From positions 91,920,501 through 91,984,500 of the forward strand of contig CM056743.1 of NCBI GenBank assembly GCA_029851415.1: a stretch of 64,000 bases of DNA, in the 5' to 3' direction. Below the pieces are notes generated by a model, which saw only the letters and a program-made list of their open reading frames with translations, searched no databases and was not told the origin of the DNA. Below are positions 42,905 to 56,806 of this stretch, piece after piece. The position numbers were made by a program, and so were the translations under genes. How positions within the stretch are numbered: position 1 is the stretch's first letter; every line of letters begins with the position of its first letter. This DNA comes from Eretmocerus hayati (lineage: Eukaryota > Arthropoda > Insecta > Hymenoptera > Aphelinidae).

Positions 42905-45900
42905 AATTTTTTTCTAGGAATCGAACCTCTGTTCCAAAATTTCTCGATTGGGATCGCTTTCTTGTGACGAAAGAAGGTGTCTGAATTTTTTGCGACCCCC
43001 CGAGGAATGCCGACACCCCCAAATCGGGGGTTGAAATTCGGGAATTTTTTGAGGACTGGCCAGGAGGCTCTGTTCCAAAATTTCTCGATTTGGATCGCTT
43101 TCTTGTGACGAAAGAAGGTGCCTGAATTTTTTGCAACCCCCCCGGTGAATGCCGACACCCCCAAATCGGGGGTTGAAATTCGGGAATTTTTTTAGAACAG
43201 GCCAGGAGGCTCTGTTCCAAAATTTCTCGATTGGGATCGCTTTCTTGTGACGGAAGAAGGTGCCTGAATTTTTTGCAACCCCCCCGGTGAATGCCGACAC
43301 CCCCAAATCGGGGGTTGAAATTCGGGAATCTTTTTAGAACAGGCCAGGAGGCTCTGTTCCAAAATTTCTCGATTTGGATCGCTTTCTTGTGACGAAAGAA
43401 GGTGCCTGAATATTTTGCGACCCCCTGGTGAATGCCGACACCCCCAAATCGGGGGTTGGAATTCGGGAATTTTTTTAAGAACGGGACAGGAGGCTCTGTT
43501 CCAAAATTTCTCGATTGGGATCGCTTTCTTGTGACGAGAGAGGGTGCCTGAATTTTTTGCTACCCCCCCGGTGAATGCCGACACCCCCAAATCGGGGGTT
43601 GAAATTCGGGAATTTTTTTAGAACAGGCCAGGAGGCTCCGTTCCAGAATTTCTCGATTTGGATCACTTTCTTGTGACGGAAGAAGGTGCCTGGATTTTGT
43701 GCAACCCCCTCCGGTGAATGCCGACAACCCCAAATCGGGGGTTGAAATTCGGGAATCTTTTGAGAACAGGCCAGGAGGCTCTGTTCCAAAATTTCTCGAT
43801 TGGGATCGCTTTCTTGTGACGAAAAAAGGTGCCTGAATTTTTTGCAACCCCCCCCCCCCCCCCCGGTGAATGCCGACACCCCCAAATCGGGGGTTGAAAT
43901 TCGGGAATTTTTTTGGAAAAGGCCAGGAGGCTTTGTTCCAAGATTTCTCGGATGGGATCGCTTTCTTGTGATGAAAGAAGGTGCCTGAATTTTTTGCAAC
44001 CCCCCCGGTGAATGCCGACACCCCCAAATCGGGGGTTGAATTTCGGGGATTTTTTTATAAAAGGCCAGGAGGCTCTGTTCCGAAATTTCTCGATTGGGAT
44101 CGCTTTCTTGTGACGGAAGACGGTGCCTGAATTTTTTGCAACATCCCCGGTGAATGCCGACACCCCCAAATCGGGGGTTGAAATTCGGGAATTTTTTTAG
44201 AAAAGGCCAGGAGGCTCCGTTCCAGAATTCCTCGATTTGGATCACTTTCTTGTGACGAAAGAAGGTGCCTGGATTTTGTGCAACCCCCTCCGGTGGATGC
44301 CGACAACCCCAAATCGGGGGTTGAAATTCGGAAATCTTTTTAGAACAGGCCAGGAGGCTCTGTTCCAAAATTTCTCGATTGGGATCGCTTTCTTGTGACG
44401 AAAGAAGGTGCCTGAATTTTTTGCAACCCCCCCCCCCCCCGGTGAATGCCGACACCCCCAAATCGGGGGTTGAAATTCGGGAATTTTTTTGGAAAAGGCC
44501 AGGAGGCTTTGTTCCAAGATTTCTCGGATGGGATCGCTTTCTTGTGATGAAAGAAGGTGCCTGAATTTTTTGCAACCCCCCCGGTGAATGCCGACACCCC
44601 CAAATCGGGGGTTGAAATTCGGGGATTTTATTATAAAAGGCCAGGAGGCTCTGTTCCGAAATTTCTCGATTGGGATCGCTTTCTTGTGACGGAAGACGGT
44701 GCCTGAATTTTTTGCAACATCCCCGGTGAATGCCGACACCCCCAAATCGGGGGTTGAAATTCGGGAATTTTTTTAGAAAAGGCCAGGAGGCTCTGTTCCA
44801 AGTTATCTCGGTTGGGATTGCTTTCTTGTAATGGAAGGAGGTGCCTGAATTTTTTGCAACCTCCCCCCGGTGAATGCCGACACCCCCAAATCGGGGGTTG
44901 AAATTCGGGAATGTTTTTAGAACAGGCCAGGTGGCTCTGTTCCAAAGTTCCTCGATTGGGATTGCTTTCTTGTGACGGAAGAAGGTGACTGAATTTTTTG
45001 CAACCCCCCCGGTGAATGCCAACACCCCCAAATCGAGGGTTGAAATTCGGGAATTTTTTGAGTACTGGCCAGGAGGCTCTGTTCCAAAATTTCTCGATTG
45101 GGATCGCTTTCTTGTGACGGGAGAAGGTGCCTGCATTTTTTGCAACCCCCCCGGTGAATGCCGACACCCCCAAATCGGGGGATGAAATTCGGGAATTTTT
45201 TTAGTACAGGCCAGGAGGCTCTGTTCCAAAATTTCTCGATCGGGATCGCTTCCTTGTGACGGAAGAAGTCGCCTGAATTTTTTGCAACCCCCCCGGTCAA
45301 TGCCGACACCCCCCCCCCCCCCCCAAATCGAGGGTTGAAATTCGGGAATTTTTTCAAGAAAGGGATAGGAGGCTCTGTTCCGAAATTTCTCGATTGGGAT
45401 CGCTTTCTTGTGACGGAAGAAGGTGCCTGAATTTTTTGCAACCCCCCCGGTGCATACCGACACCCCCAAATCGGGGGTTGAAATTCGGGAATTTTTTTAG
45501 TACAGGCCAGGAGGCTCTGTTCCAGAATTCCTCGATCGGGATCGCTTTCTTGTGATGGAAGAAGGTGCCTGAATTTCTTGCAACCCCCCCCCGCCCCCCG
45601 GTGAATGCCGACACCCCCAAATCGGGGGTGGAAATTCGGGAATTTTTTGAGAACAGGCCAGGAGGCTCTGTTCCAAAATTTCTCGATTGGGATCGCTTTC
45701 TTGTGACGGAAGAAGGTGCCTGAATTTTTTGCAACCCCCCCGGTGAATGCCGACACCCCCAAATCGGGGGTTGAAATTCGGGAATTTTTGGAGTACAGGC
45801 CAGGAGGCTCTGTTCCAAAATTTCTCGATCGGGATCGCTTTCTTGTGACGGAAGAAGTCGTCTGAATTTTTTGCAACCCCCCCGGTCAATGCCGACACCC

Positions 45901-48900
45901 CCAAATCGGGGGTTGAAATTCGGGAATTTTTTTAGAACAGGCCGGGAGGCTCTGTTCCAAAATTCCTCGATCGGGATCGCTTTCTTGTGATGGAAGAAGG
46001 TGCCTGAATTTCTTGCAACCCCCCCCGCCCCCCGGTGAATGCCGACACCCCCAAATCGGGGGTGGAAATTCGGGAATTTTTTGAGAACAGGCCAGGAGGC
46101 TCTGTTCCAAAATTTCTCGATTGGGATCGCTTTCTTGTGACGGAAGAAGGTGCCTGAATTTTTTGCAACCCCCCCGGTGAATGCCGACACCCCCAAATCG
46201 GGGGTTGAAATTCGGGAATTTTTGGAGTACAGGCCAGGAGGCTCTGTTCCAAAATTTCTCGATCGGGATCGCTTTCTTGTGACGGAAGAAGTCGTCTGAA
46301 TTTTTTGCAACCCCCCCGGTCAATGCCGACACCCCCAAATCGGGGGTTGAAATTCGGGAATTTTTTTAGAACAGGCCGGGAGGCTCTGTTCCAAAATTTC
46401 TCGATTGGGATCGCTTTCTTGTGACGGAAGAAGTCGTCTGAATTTTTTGCAACCCCCCCGGTCAATGCCGACACCCCCAAATCGGGGGTTGAAATTCGGG
46501 AATTTTTTTAGAACAGGCCAGGAGGCTCTGTTTCAAAATTTCTCGATTGTGATCGCTTTCTTGTGACGAAAAAAGGTGCCTGAATCCTCCGCAACCCCCC
46601 CGATGAATGCCGACACCCCCAAATCGGGGGTTGAAATTCGGGAATCTTTTTAGAACAGGCAGGAGGCTCTGTTCCAAAATTTCTCGATTTGGATCGCTTT
46701 CTTGTGACGAAAGAAGGTGCCTCAATTTTTTGCAACCCCCCGGTGAATGCCGACACCCCCAAATCGGGGGTGGAAATTCGGGAATTGTTTTAAGAACGGG
46801 ACAGGAGGCTCTGTTCCAAAATTTCTCGATTGGGATCGCTTTCTTGTGACGAGAGAGGGTCCCTGAATTTTCTGCAGCCCCCCCGGTGAATGCCGACACC
46901 CCCAAGTCGGGGGTTGAAATTCGGGGATTTTTTTATAACAGGTCAGGAGGCTCTGTTCCAAAATTTCTCGATTGGGATCGCTCCCTTGTGACGAAAGAAG
47001 ATGCCTGGATTTTTTGCAACCCCCCCCCCCCCCCGGTGAATGCCGACACCCCCAAATCGGGGGTTGAAATTCGGAAATTTTTTGAAGAACGGGCCTGGAG
47101 GCTCTGTTCCAGAATTTCTCGATCGGGATCGCTTTCTTGTGACGGAAGAAGGTGCCTGGATTTTTTGCAACCCCCCCGGTGAATGCCGACCCCCCCCCCC
47201 CCAAATCGAGGGTTGAAATTCGGGAATTTTTTCAAGAAAGGGATAGGAGGCTCTGTTCCGAAATTTCTCGATTGGGATCGCTTTCTTGTGACGGAAGAAG
47301 GTGCCTGAATTTTTTGCAACCCCCCCGGTGAATACCGACACCCCCAAATCGGGGGTTGAAATTCGGGAATTTTTTTAGTACAGGCCAGGAGGCTCTGTTC
47401 CAGAATTCCTCGATCGGGATCGCTTTCTTGTGATGGAAGAAGGTGCCTGAATTTCTTGCAACCCCCCCCCGCCCCCCGGTGAATGCCGACACCCCCAAAT
47501 CGGGGGTGGAAATTCGGGAATTTTTTGAGAACAGGCCAGGAGGCTCTGTTCCAAAATTTCTCGATTGGGATCGCTTTCTTGTGACGGAAGAAGGTGCCTG
47601 AATTTTTTGCAACCCCCCCGGTGAATGCCGACACCCCCAAATCGGGGGTTGAAATTCGGGAATTTTTTGAGTACAGGCCAGGAGGCTCTGTTCCAAAATT
47701 TCTCGATCGGGATCGCTTTCTTGTGACGGAAGAAGTCGTCTGAATTTTTTGCAACCCCCCCGGTCAATGCCGACACCCCCAAATCGGGGGTTGAAATTCG
47801 GGAATTTTTTTAGAACAGGCCGGGAGGCTCTGTTTCAAAATTTCTCGATTGGGATCGCTTTCTTGTGACGAAAGAAGGTGCCTGAGTTTTTTGCAACCCC
47901 CCCGGTGAATGCCGACCCCCCCCCCCCCCAAATCGAGGGTTGAAATTCGGGAATTTTTTGAGTACAGGCCAGGAGGCTCTGTTCCAAAATTTCTCGATCG
48001 GGATCGCTTTCTTGTGACGGAAGAAGTCGTCTGAATTTTTTGCAACCCCCCCGGTCAATGCCGACACCCCCAAATCGGGGGTTGAAATTCGGGAATTTTT
48101 TTAGAACAGGCCGGGAGGCTCTGTTCCAAAATTTCTCGATTGTGATCGCTTTCTTGTGACGAAAAAAGGTGCCTGAATCCTCCGCAACCCCCCCGATGAA
48201 TGCCGACACCCCCAAATCGGGGGTTGAAATTCGGGAATCTTTTTAGAACAGGCAGGAGGCTCTGTTCCAAAATTTCTCGATTTGGATCGCTTTCTTGTGA
48301 CGAAAGAAGGTGCCTCAATTTTTTGCAACCCCCCGGTGAATGCCGACACCCCCAAATCGGGGGTGGAAATTCGGGAATTGTTTTAAGAACGGGACAGGAG
48401 GCTCTGTTCCAAAATTCCTCGATTGGGATCGCTCTCTTGTGACGAGAGAGGGTCCCTGAGTTTTCTGCAGCCCCCCCGGTGAATGCCGACACCCCCAAAT
48501 CGGGGGTTGAAATTCGGGGATTTTTTTATAACAGGCCAGGAGGCTCTGTTCCAAAATTTCTCGATTGGGTTCGCTTTCTTGTGACGCAAGGAGGTGCATG
48601 AATTTTTTGCAACACCCCCGGTGAATGCCGACACCCCCAAATCGGGGGTTGAAATTCGGGAATTTTTTTAGAAAAGGCCAGGAGGCTTTGTTCCAAGATT
48701 TCTCGGTTCGGATCGCTTCCTTGTGATGGGAGAAGGTGCCTGAATTTTTTGCAACCCCCCCGGTGAATGCCGACACCCCCAAATCGGGGGTTGAATTCGG
48801 GAATTTTTTCAAGAACGGGACAGGAGGCTCTGTTCCAAAATTTCTCGATTGGGATCGCTTTCTTGTGACGAAAGAAGGTGCCTGAATTTTTTGCAAAACC

Positions 48901-51900
48901 CCCCCCCCCCCCCCGGTGAATGCCGACACACCCAAATCGGGGGTTGAAATTCGGAAATTTTTGAAGAACGGGCCTGGAGGCTCTGTTTCAGAATTTCTCG
49001 ATCGGGATCGCTTTCTTGTGACGGAAGAAGGTGCCTGAATTTCTTGCAACCCCCCCGGTGAATGCCGACACCCCCAAATCGGGGGTTGAAATTCGGGAAT
49101 TTTTTTGAAACAGGCCAGAAGGCCCTGTTCCAAAATTTCTCGATTGAGATCGCTTTCTTGTGACGAAAGAAGGTGCCTGAGTTTTTAGCAACCCCCCGGT
49201 GAATGCCGACACCCCCAAATCGGGGGTTGATTTTCGGGAATTTTTTCAAGAAAGGGACAGGGGGCTCTGTTCCAAAATTTCTCGATTGGGATCGCTCCCT
49301 CGTGACGAGAGAGAGTGCCTGAATTTTCTGCAGCTCCCCCGGTGAATGCCGACACCCCCAAATCGGGGGTTGAAATTCGGGAATTTTTTTAAGAACGGGA
49401 CAGGAGGGTCTGTTCCAAAATTTCTCGATTGGGATCGCTTTCTTGTGAGGAGAGAGGGTCCCTGAATTTTCTGCAGCCCCCCCGGTGAATGCCGACACCC
49501 CCAAATCGGGGGTTGAAATTCGGGGATTTTTTCATAACAGGTCAGGAGGCTCTGTTCCAAAATTTCTCGATCGGGATCGCTTTCTTGTGACGAGAGAGGG
49601 TGCCTGAATCTTCTGCAGTTCCCCCGTTGAATGCCGACACCCAGAATCGGGGTTTGAAATTCGAGGATTCTTTCATACCAGGCCAGGAGGCCCTGTTCCA
49701 GAATTTCTCGATCGAGATCGCTTTCTTGTGACGAAAGAAGGTGCCTGAATTTCTTGCAACCCCCCCCCCCCCGGTGAATGCCGACACCCCCAAATCGGGG
49801 GTTGAAATTCGGGAATTTTTTTAGTACAGGCCAGGAGGCTCTGTTCCAGAATTCCTCGATCGGGATCGCTTTCTTGTGATGGAAGAAGGTGCCTGAATCT
49901 CTTGCAACCCCTCCCCCCCCCCCCGGTGAATGCCGACACCCCCCAATCGGGGGTGGAAATTCGGGAATTTTTTGAGAACAGGCCAAGAGGCTCTGTTCCA
50001 AAATTTCTCGATTGGGATCGCTTTCTTGTGACGGAAGAAGGTGCCTGAATTTTTTGCAACCCCCCCGGTGAATGCCGACACCCCCAAATCGGGGGTTGAA
50101 ATTCGGGAATTTTTTGAGTACAGGCCAGGAGGCTCTGTTCCAAAATTTCTCGATCAGGATCGCTTTCTTGTGACGGAAGAAGTCGCCTGAATTTTTTGCA
50201 ACCCCCCCGGTCAATGCCGACACCCCCAAATCGGGGGTTGAAATTCGGGAATTTTTTTAGAACAGGCCGGGAGGCTCTGTTCCAAAATTTCTCGATTGGG
50301 ATCGCTTTCTTATGACGAAAGAAGGTGCCTGAGTTTTTTGCAACCCCCCCGGTGAATGCCGACCCCCTCCCCCAAATCGAGGGTTGAAATTCGGGAATTT
50401 TTTGAGTACTGGGCAGGAGGCTCTGTTTCAAAATTTCTCGATTGTGATCGCTTTCTTGTGACGGAAAAAGGTGCCTGAATCCTCCGCAACCCCCCCGATG
50501 AATGCCGACACCCCCAAATCGGGGGTTGAAATTCGGGAATCTTTTTAGAACAGGCAGGAGGCTCTGTTCCAAAATTTCTCGATTTGGATCGCTTTCTTGT
50601 GACGAAAGAAGTCGCCTCAATTTTTTGCAACCCCCCGGTGAATGCCGACACCCCCAAATCGGGGGTGGGAATTCGGGAATTGTTTTAAGAACGGGACAGG
50701 AGGCTCTGTTCCAAAATTCCTCGATTGGGACCGCATTCTTGTGACGAGAGAGGGTGCCTGAATTTTCTTCAGCCCCCCGGTGAAAGCCGACACCCTCAAA
50801 TCGGGAGTTGAAATTCGGGGACTATTTTATAAAAGGCCAGGAGGCTCTGTCCCAAAATTTCTCGATGGAGGTCGCTTTCTTGTGACGAAAGAAGATGCCT
50901 GAATGTTTTGCAACACCCCCGTAGAATGCCGACACCCCCAAATCGGGGGTTGAAATTCGGGAATTTTTCTAGAAAAGGCCAGGAGGCTCTGTTTCAAAAT
51001 TTCTCGATTGTGATCGCTCTCTTGTGACGAAAAAAGGTGCCTGAATCCTCCGCAACCCCCCCGATGAATGCCGACACCCCCAAATCGGGGGTTGAAATTC
51101 GGGAATCTTTTTAGAACAGGCCAGGAGGCTCTGTTCCAAAATTTCTCGATTTGGATCGCTTTCTTGTGACGAAAGAAGGTGCCTCAATTTTTTGCAACCC
51201 CCCGGTGAATGCCGACACCCCCAAATCGGGGGTTGAAATTCGGGAATCTTTTTAGAACAGGCCAGGAGGCTCTGTTCCAAAATTCCTCGATGGAGATCGC
51301 TTTCTTGTGACGAAAGAAGATGCCTGAATGTTTTGCAACACCCCCGTAGAATGCCGACACCCCCAAATCGGGGGTTGAAATTCGGGAATTTTTCTAGAAA
51401 AGGCCAGGAGGCTCTGTTCCAAGAATTCTCGGTTGGGATCGCTTTCTTGTGATGGAAGAAGGTGCCTGAATTTTTTGCAACCCCCCCGGTGAATACCGAC
51501 ACCCCCAAATCGGGGGTTGAAATTCGGGAATGTTTTTAGTACAGGCCAGGAGGCTCTGTTCCAGGATTCCTCGATCGGGATCGCTTTCTTGTGAGGAGAG
51601 AGGGTGCCTGAATTTTCTGCAGCTCCCCCGGTGAATGCCGACACCCCCAAATCGGGGGTTGAAATTCGGGAATTTTTTTAAGAACGGGACAGGAGGCCTG
51701 TTCCAGAATTTCTCGATTGGGATCGCTTTCTCGTGACGAGAGAGGGTCCCTGAATTTTCTGCAGCCCCCCCGGTGAATGTCGACACCCCAAATCGGGAGT
51801 TGAAATTCGGGGACTATTTTATAAAAGGCCAGGAGGCTCTGTTCCAAAATTTCTCGATGGAGATCGCTTTCTTGTGACGAAAGAAGATGCCTGAATGTTT

Positions 51901-54900
51901 TGCAACACCCCCGTAGAATGCCGACACCCCCAAATCGGGGGTTGAAATTCGGGAATTTTCCTAGTACAGGCCAGGAGGCTCTGTTCCAGAATTCCTCGAT
52001 CGGGATCGCTTTCTTGTGACGGGAGAAGGTGACTGAATTTTTTGCAACCCCCCGGTGAATGCCGTCACCCCCAAATCGAGGGTTGGAATTCGGGAATTTT
52101 TTGAGTACTGGCCAGGAGGCTCTGTTTCAAAATTTCTCGTTCGGGATAGCTTTCTTGTGACGGAAGAAGGTGCCTGAATTTTTTGCAACCCCCCCGGTGA
52201 ATACCGACACCCCCAAATCGGGGGTTGGAATTCGGGAATTTTTTTAGTACAGGCCAGGAGGCTCTGTTCCAGAATTCCTCGATCGAGATCGCTTTCTTGT
52301 GAGGAGAGAGGTCGCCTGAATTTTCTGCAGCTCCCCCGGTGGATGTCGACACCCCAAATCGGGGGTTGAAATTCGGGGATTTTTTTATACCAGGCCAGGA
52401 GGCTCTGTTCCGAAATTTCCCGATTGGGATCGCTTTCTTGTGACGAAAGAAGGTGCCTGAATTTTTTCCAACCCCCCCGGTGAATCTCGACACCCCCAAA
52501 TCGGGGGTTGAAATTCGGGAATTTTTTTGGAACAGGCCAGAAGGCCCTGTTCCAAAATTTCTCGATTAAGATCGCTTTCTTGTGACGAAAGAAGGTGCCT
52601 GAATTTTTAGCAACCCCCCGGTGAATGCCGACACCCCCAAATCGGGGGTTGATATTCGGGAATTTTTTCAAGAAAGGGATAGGAGGCTCTGTTCCAAAAT
52701 TTCTCGATTGGGATCGCTTCCTTGTGACGAGAGAGAAAGCCTGAATTTTCTGCAGCTCCCCCGGTGAATGCCGACACCCCCAATTCGGGGGTTGGAATTC
52801 GGGAATTTTTTTAAGAACGGGACAGGAGGGTCTGTTCCAAAATTTCTCGATTGGGATCGCTTTCTTGTGACGAGAGAGGGTCCCTGAATTTTCTGCAGCC
52901 CCCCCGGTGAATGCCGACACCCCCAAGTCGGGGGTTGAAATTCGGGGATTTTTTTATAACAGGTCAGGAGGCTCTGTTCCAATATTTCTCGATCGGGATC
53001 GCTTTCTTGTGACGAAAGAAGATGCCTGGATTTTTTGCAACCCCCCTCCCCCCCCCCCCCGGTGAATGCCGACAGCCCCAAATCGGGGGTTGAAATTCGG
53101 AAATTTTTTGAAGAACGGGCCTTGAGGCTCTGTTCCAGAATTTCTCGATCGGGATCGCTTTCTTGTGACGGAAGAAGATGCCTGGATTTTTTGCAACCCC
53201 CCGGTAAATGCCGACACCCCCAAAACGGGGGTTGAAATTCGAGAATTTTTTTAAGAACGGGACAGGAGGCTCTGTTCCAAAAGTTCTCGTTCGGGATCGC
53301 TTTCTTGTGACGAAAGAGGGTGCCTGAATTTTCTGCAGCTCCCCCGGTGAATGCCGACACCCCAAATCGGGGGTTGAAATTCGGGGATTTTTTTATACCA
53401 GGCCAGGAGGCTCTGTTCCGAAATTCCTCGATTGGGATCGCCTCCTTGTGACGAAAGAAGGTGCCTGAATTTTTTGCAACCCCCCCGGTGAATGCCGACA
53501 CCCCCAAATCGGGGGTTGAAATTCGGGAATCTTTTTAGAACAGGCCAGAAGGCCCTGTCCCAAAATTTCTCGATCGAGATCGCTTTCTTGTGACGAAAGA
53601 AAGTGCCTGAATTTTTAGCAACCCCCCGGTGGATGCCGACACCCTCAAATCGGGGGTTGAAATTCGGGAATTTTTTTAAGAACGGGACAGGAGGCTCTGT
53701 TCCAAAATTCTTCGATTGGGATCGCTCTCTTGTGACGAGAGAGGGTCCCTGAGTTTTCTGCAGCCCCCCCGGTGAATGCCGACACCCCCAAATCGGGGGT
53801 TGAAATTCGGGGATTTTTTTATAACAGGCCAGGAGGCTCTGTTCCAAAATTTCTCGATTGGGTTCGCTTTCTTGTGACGCATGGAGGTGCATGAATTTTT
53901 TGCAACACCCCCGGTGAATGCCGACACCCCCAAATCGGGGGTTGAAATTCGGGAATTTTTTTAGAAAAGGCCAGGAGGCTTTGTTCCAAGATTTCTCGGT
54001 TCGGATCGCTTCCTCGTGATGGGAGAAGGTGCCTGAATTTTTTGCAACCCCCCCGGTAAATGCCGACACCCCCAAATCGGGGGTTGAATTCGGGAATTTT
54101 TGCAAGAACGGGACAGGAGGCTCTGTTCCAAAATTTCTCGATTGGGATCGCTTTCTTGTGACGAAAAAAGGTGCCTGAATTTTTTGCAAACCCCCCCCTT
54201 CCCCGGTGAATGCCGACACACCCAAATCGGGGGTTGAAATTCGGAAATTTTTGAAGAACGGGCCTGGAGGCTCTGTTTAGAATTTCTCGATCGGGATCGC
54301 TTTCTTGTGACGAAAGAAGGTGCCTGAATTTCTTGCAACCCCCCCGGTGAATGCCGACACCCCCAAATCGGGGGTTGAAATTCGGGAATTTTTTTGAAAC
54401 AGGCCAGAAGGTCCTGTTCCAAAATTTCTCGATTGAGATCGCTTTCTTGTGACGAAAGAAGGTGCCTGAGTTTTTAGCAACCCCCCGGTGAATGCCGACA
54501 CCCCCAAATCGGGGGTTGATATTCGGGAATTTTTTCAAGAAAGGGACAGGGGGCTCTGTTCCAAAATTTCTCGATTGGGATCGCTCCCTCGTGACGAGAG
54601 AGAGTGCCTGAATTTTCTGCAGCTCCCCCGGTGAATGCCGACACCCCCAAATCGGGGGTTGAAATTCGGGAATTTTTTTAAGAACGGGACAGGAGGGTCT
54701 GTTCCAAAATTTCTCGATTGGGATCGCTTTCTTGTGAGGAGAGAGGGTCCCTCAATTTTCTGCAGCCCCCCCCCCCCCGTCGAATGCCGACACCCCCAAA
54801 TCGGGGGTTGAAATTCGGGGATTTTTTTATAACAGGTCAGGAGGCTCTGTTCCAAAATTTCTCGATTGGGATCGCTTTCTTGTGACGAGAGAGGGTGCCT

Positions 54901-56501
54901 GAATCTTCTGCAGTTCCCCCGTTGAATGCCGACACCCAGAATCGGGGTTTGAAATTCGAGGATTCTTTCATACCAGGCCAGGAGGCCCTGTTCCAGAATT
55001 TCTCGATCGAGATCGCTTTCTTGTGACGAAAGAAGGTGCCTGAATTTTGAGCAACCCCCCGGTGGATGCCGACACCCCCAAATCGGGGGTTGAAATTCGG
55101 GAATTTTTTTAAGAACGGGCCTGGAGGCTCTGTTTCAGAATTTCTCGATCGGGATCGCTTTCTTGTGACGGAAGAAGGTGCCTGGATTTTTTGCAACCCC
55201 CCGGTGAATGCCGACACCCCCAAATCGGGGGTTGAAATTCGGGAATTTTTTCAAGAACGGGACAGGAGGGTCTGTTCCAAAATTTCTCGATTGGGATCGC
55301 TTTCTTGTGACGAGAGAGGGTCCCTGAATTTTCTGCAGCCCCCCCGGTGAATGCCGACACCCCCAAATCGGGGGTTGAAATTCGGGGATTTTTTCATAAC
55401 AGGTCAGGAGGCTCTGTTCCAAAATTTCTCGATTGGGATCGCTTTCTTGTGACGAGAGAGGGTCCCTGAGTTTTCTGCAGCCCCCCCCCCCCCGGTGAAT
55501 GCCGACACCCCCAAATCGGGGGTGGAAATTCGGGAATTTTTTTAGAACAGGCCACGAGGCTCTGTTCCAAAATTCCTCGATTGGGATCGCTTTCTTGTGA
55601 CGGAAGAAAGTGCCTGAATTTTTCAACCCCCCCGGTGAATGCCGACACCCCCACATCGGGGGTTGAAATTAGGGAATTCTTTTAGAACAGGCCAGGAGGC
55701 TCTGTTCCAAAATTCCTCTATTGGTATCGCTCTTTTGTGACGGAAAAAGGTGCCTGAATCTTTTGCAACCCCCCCCCCCCCGGTGAATGCCGACACCCCC
55801 AAATCGGGGGTTGAAATTCGGAAATTTTTTGAAGAACGGGCCTGGAGGCTCTGTTCCAAAATTTCTCGATCGGGATCGCTTCCTTGTGACGAGAGAGAGT
55901 GCCTGAATTTTCTGCAGCTCCCCCGGTGAATGCCGACACCCCCAAATCGGGGGATGAAATTCGGGAATTTTTTTAAGAACGGGACAGGAGGGTCTGATCC
56001 AGAATTTCTCGATCGGGATCGCTTTCTTGTGACGAGAGAGGGTCCCTGAATTTTCTGCACCCCCCCCCGGTGAATACCGACACCCCCAAATCGGGGGTTC
56101 AAATCGGGGATTTTTTTATAACAGGCCAGGAGGCTCTGTTCCAAAATTCCTCGATCGGGATCACTTTCTTGTGACGAAAGAAGGTGCCTGGATTTTTTGC
56201 AACACCCCCGATGAATGCCGACACCCCCAAATCGGGGGTTGAAATTCGGGAATTCTTTTAGAACAGGCCAGGAGGCTCTGTTCCAAAATTCCTCGATTGA
56301 GATCGCTTTCTTGTGACAAAGAAAGGTGCCTGAATTTTTTGCAACCCCCCCCCCTCCGTTGAATGCCGACACACCCAAATCGGGGGTTGAGATTCGGAAA
56401 TTTTTTGAAGAACGGGCCTGGAGGCTCTGTTTCAGAATTTCTCGATCGGGATCGCTTTCTTGTGACGGAAGAAGGTGCCTGGATTTTTTGCAACCCCCCG
56501 G
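42905..56501 (-). repeat. 142 bp satellite array A (about 95 monomers)
   Basis: Head-to-tail monomers of about 142 bp fill this stretch in one orientation. Constant landmarks on the plus strand are TCTCGATTGGGATCGC, CTTTCTTGTGACGAAAG, a C tract of 6-20 nt, GGTGAATGCCGACACCCCC, AAATCGGGGGTTGAAATTCGG and GGCCAGGAGGCTCTGTTCC. The first units (42905-42930) are degenerate, next to the LTR. Higher-order duplications are visible. Long open frames on the minus strand (up to 664 codons, 43475-45469) are a by-product of the repeat. Confidence 0.97.
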
Positions 56502-56806
56502 GGAAATTTTGCGGGCACTTGTAGGGTCATTCTTACCGTACCAGTATGAAGAAGAGCTGTGTGCGACTGCGGGCGCCGCGAGCTCGCCAGCTCGGCATCT
56601 CATCTAACCGCACAAAAACTTCGGTAGAGAAGTACATTATTTGACTCGTTCTGATGAAGACGCCTGAATTCTGAACCAAGGCCGAAGCAAACGAACTGAT
56701 AAAACTGTTCAAGATTTGGTGAGTCATATTCATTCTTACTCCTGGTGATATAAATATTCATCAGAGCATTATCGCTAAAAGTGGCATGGGAGAGAGCATC
56801 TCCCTG
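56502..56806. other. 305 bp unique core between oppositely oriented satellite arrays
   Basis: This short non-satellite segment sits exactly where the array flips. It has a GC-rich part (GGGCGCCGCGAGCTCGCCAGC, near 56568) and an A/T-rich part with a small hairpin (CTGGTGA...TCATCAG, about 56742-56764). Both arrays end at the same place in the monomer, within or beside the GCAA plus C/G tract. No coding region is convincing (a short minus-strand frame covers 56533-56733). Confidence 0.85.

Noticed and set aside
43475..45469. A 664-codon open frame, and many other long frames in the satellite
   Set aside because: They follow the 142 bp repeat through all three phases (142 is not a multiple of three). 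In most monomers one phase is closed by TAA at TTCTAAAA; the long frames occur only where variants remove it. No start context or domain is present.
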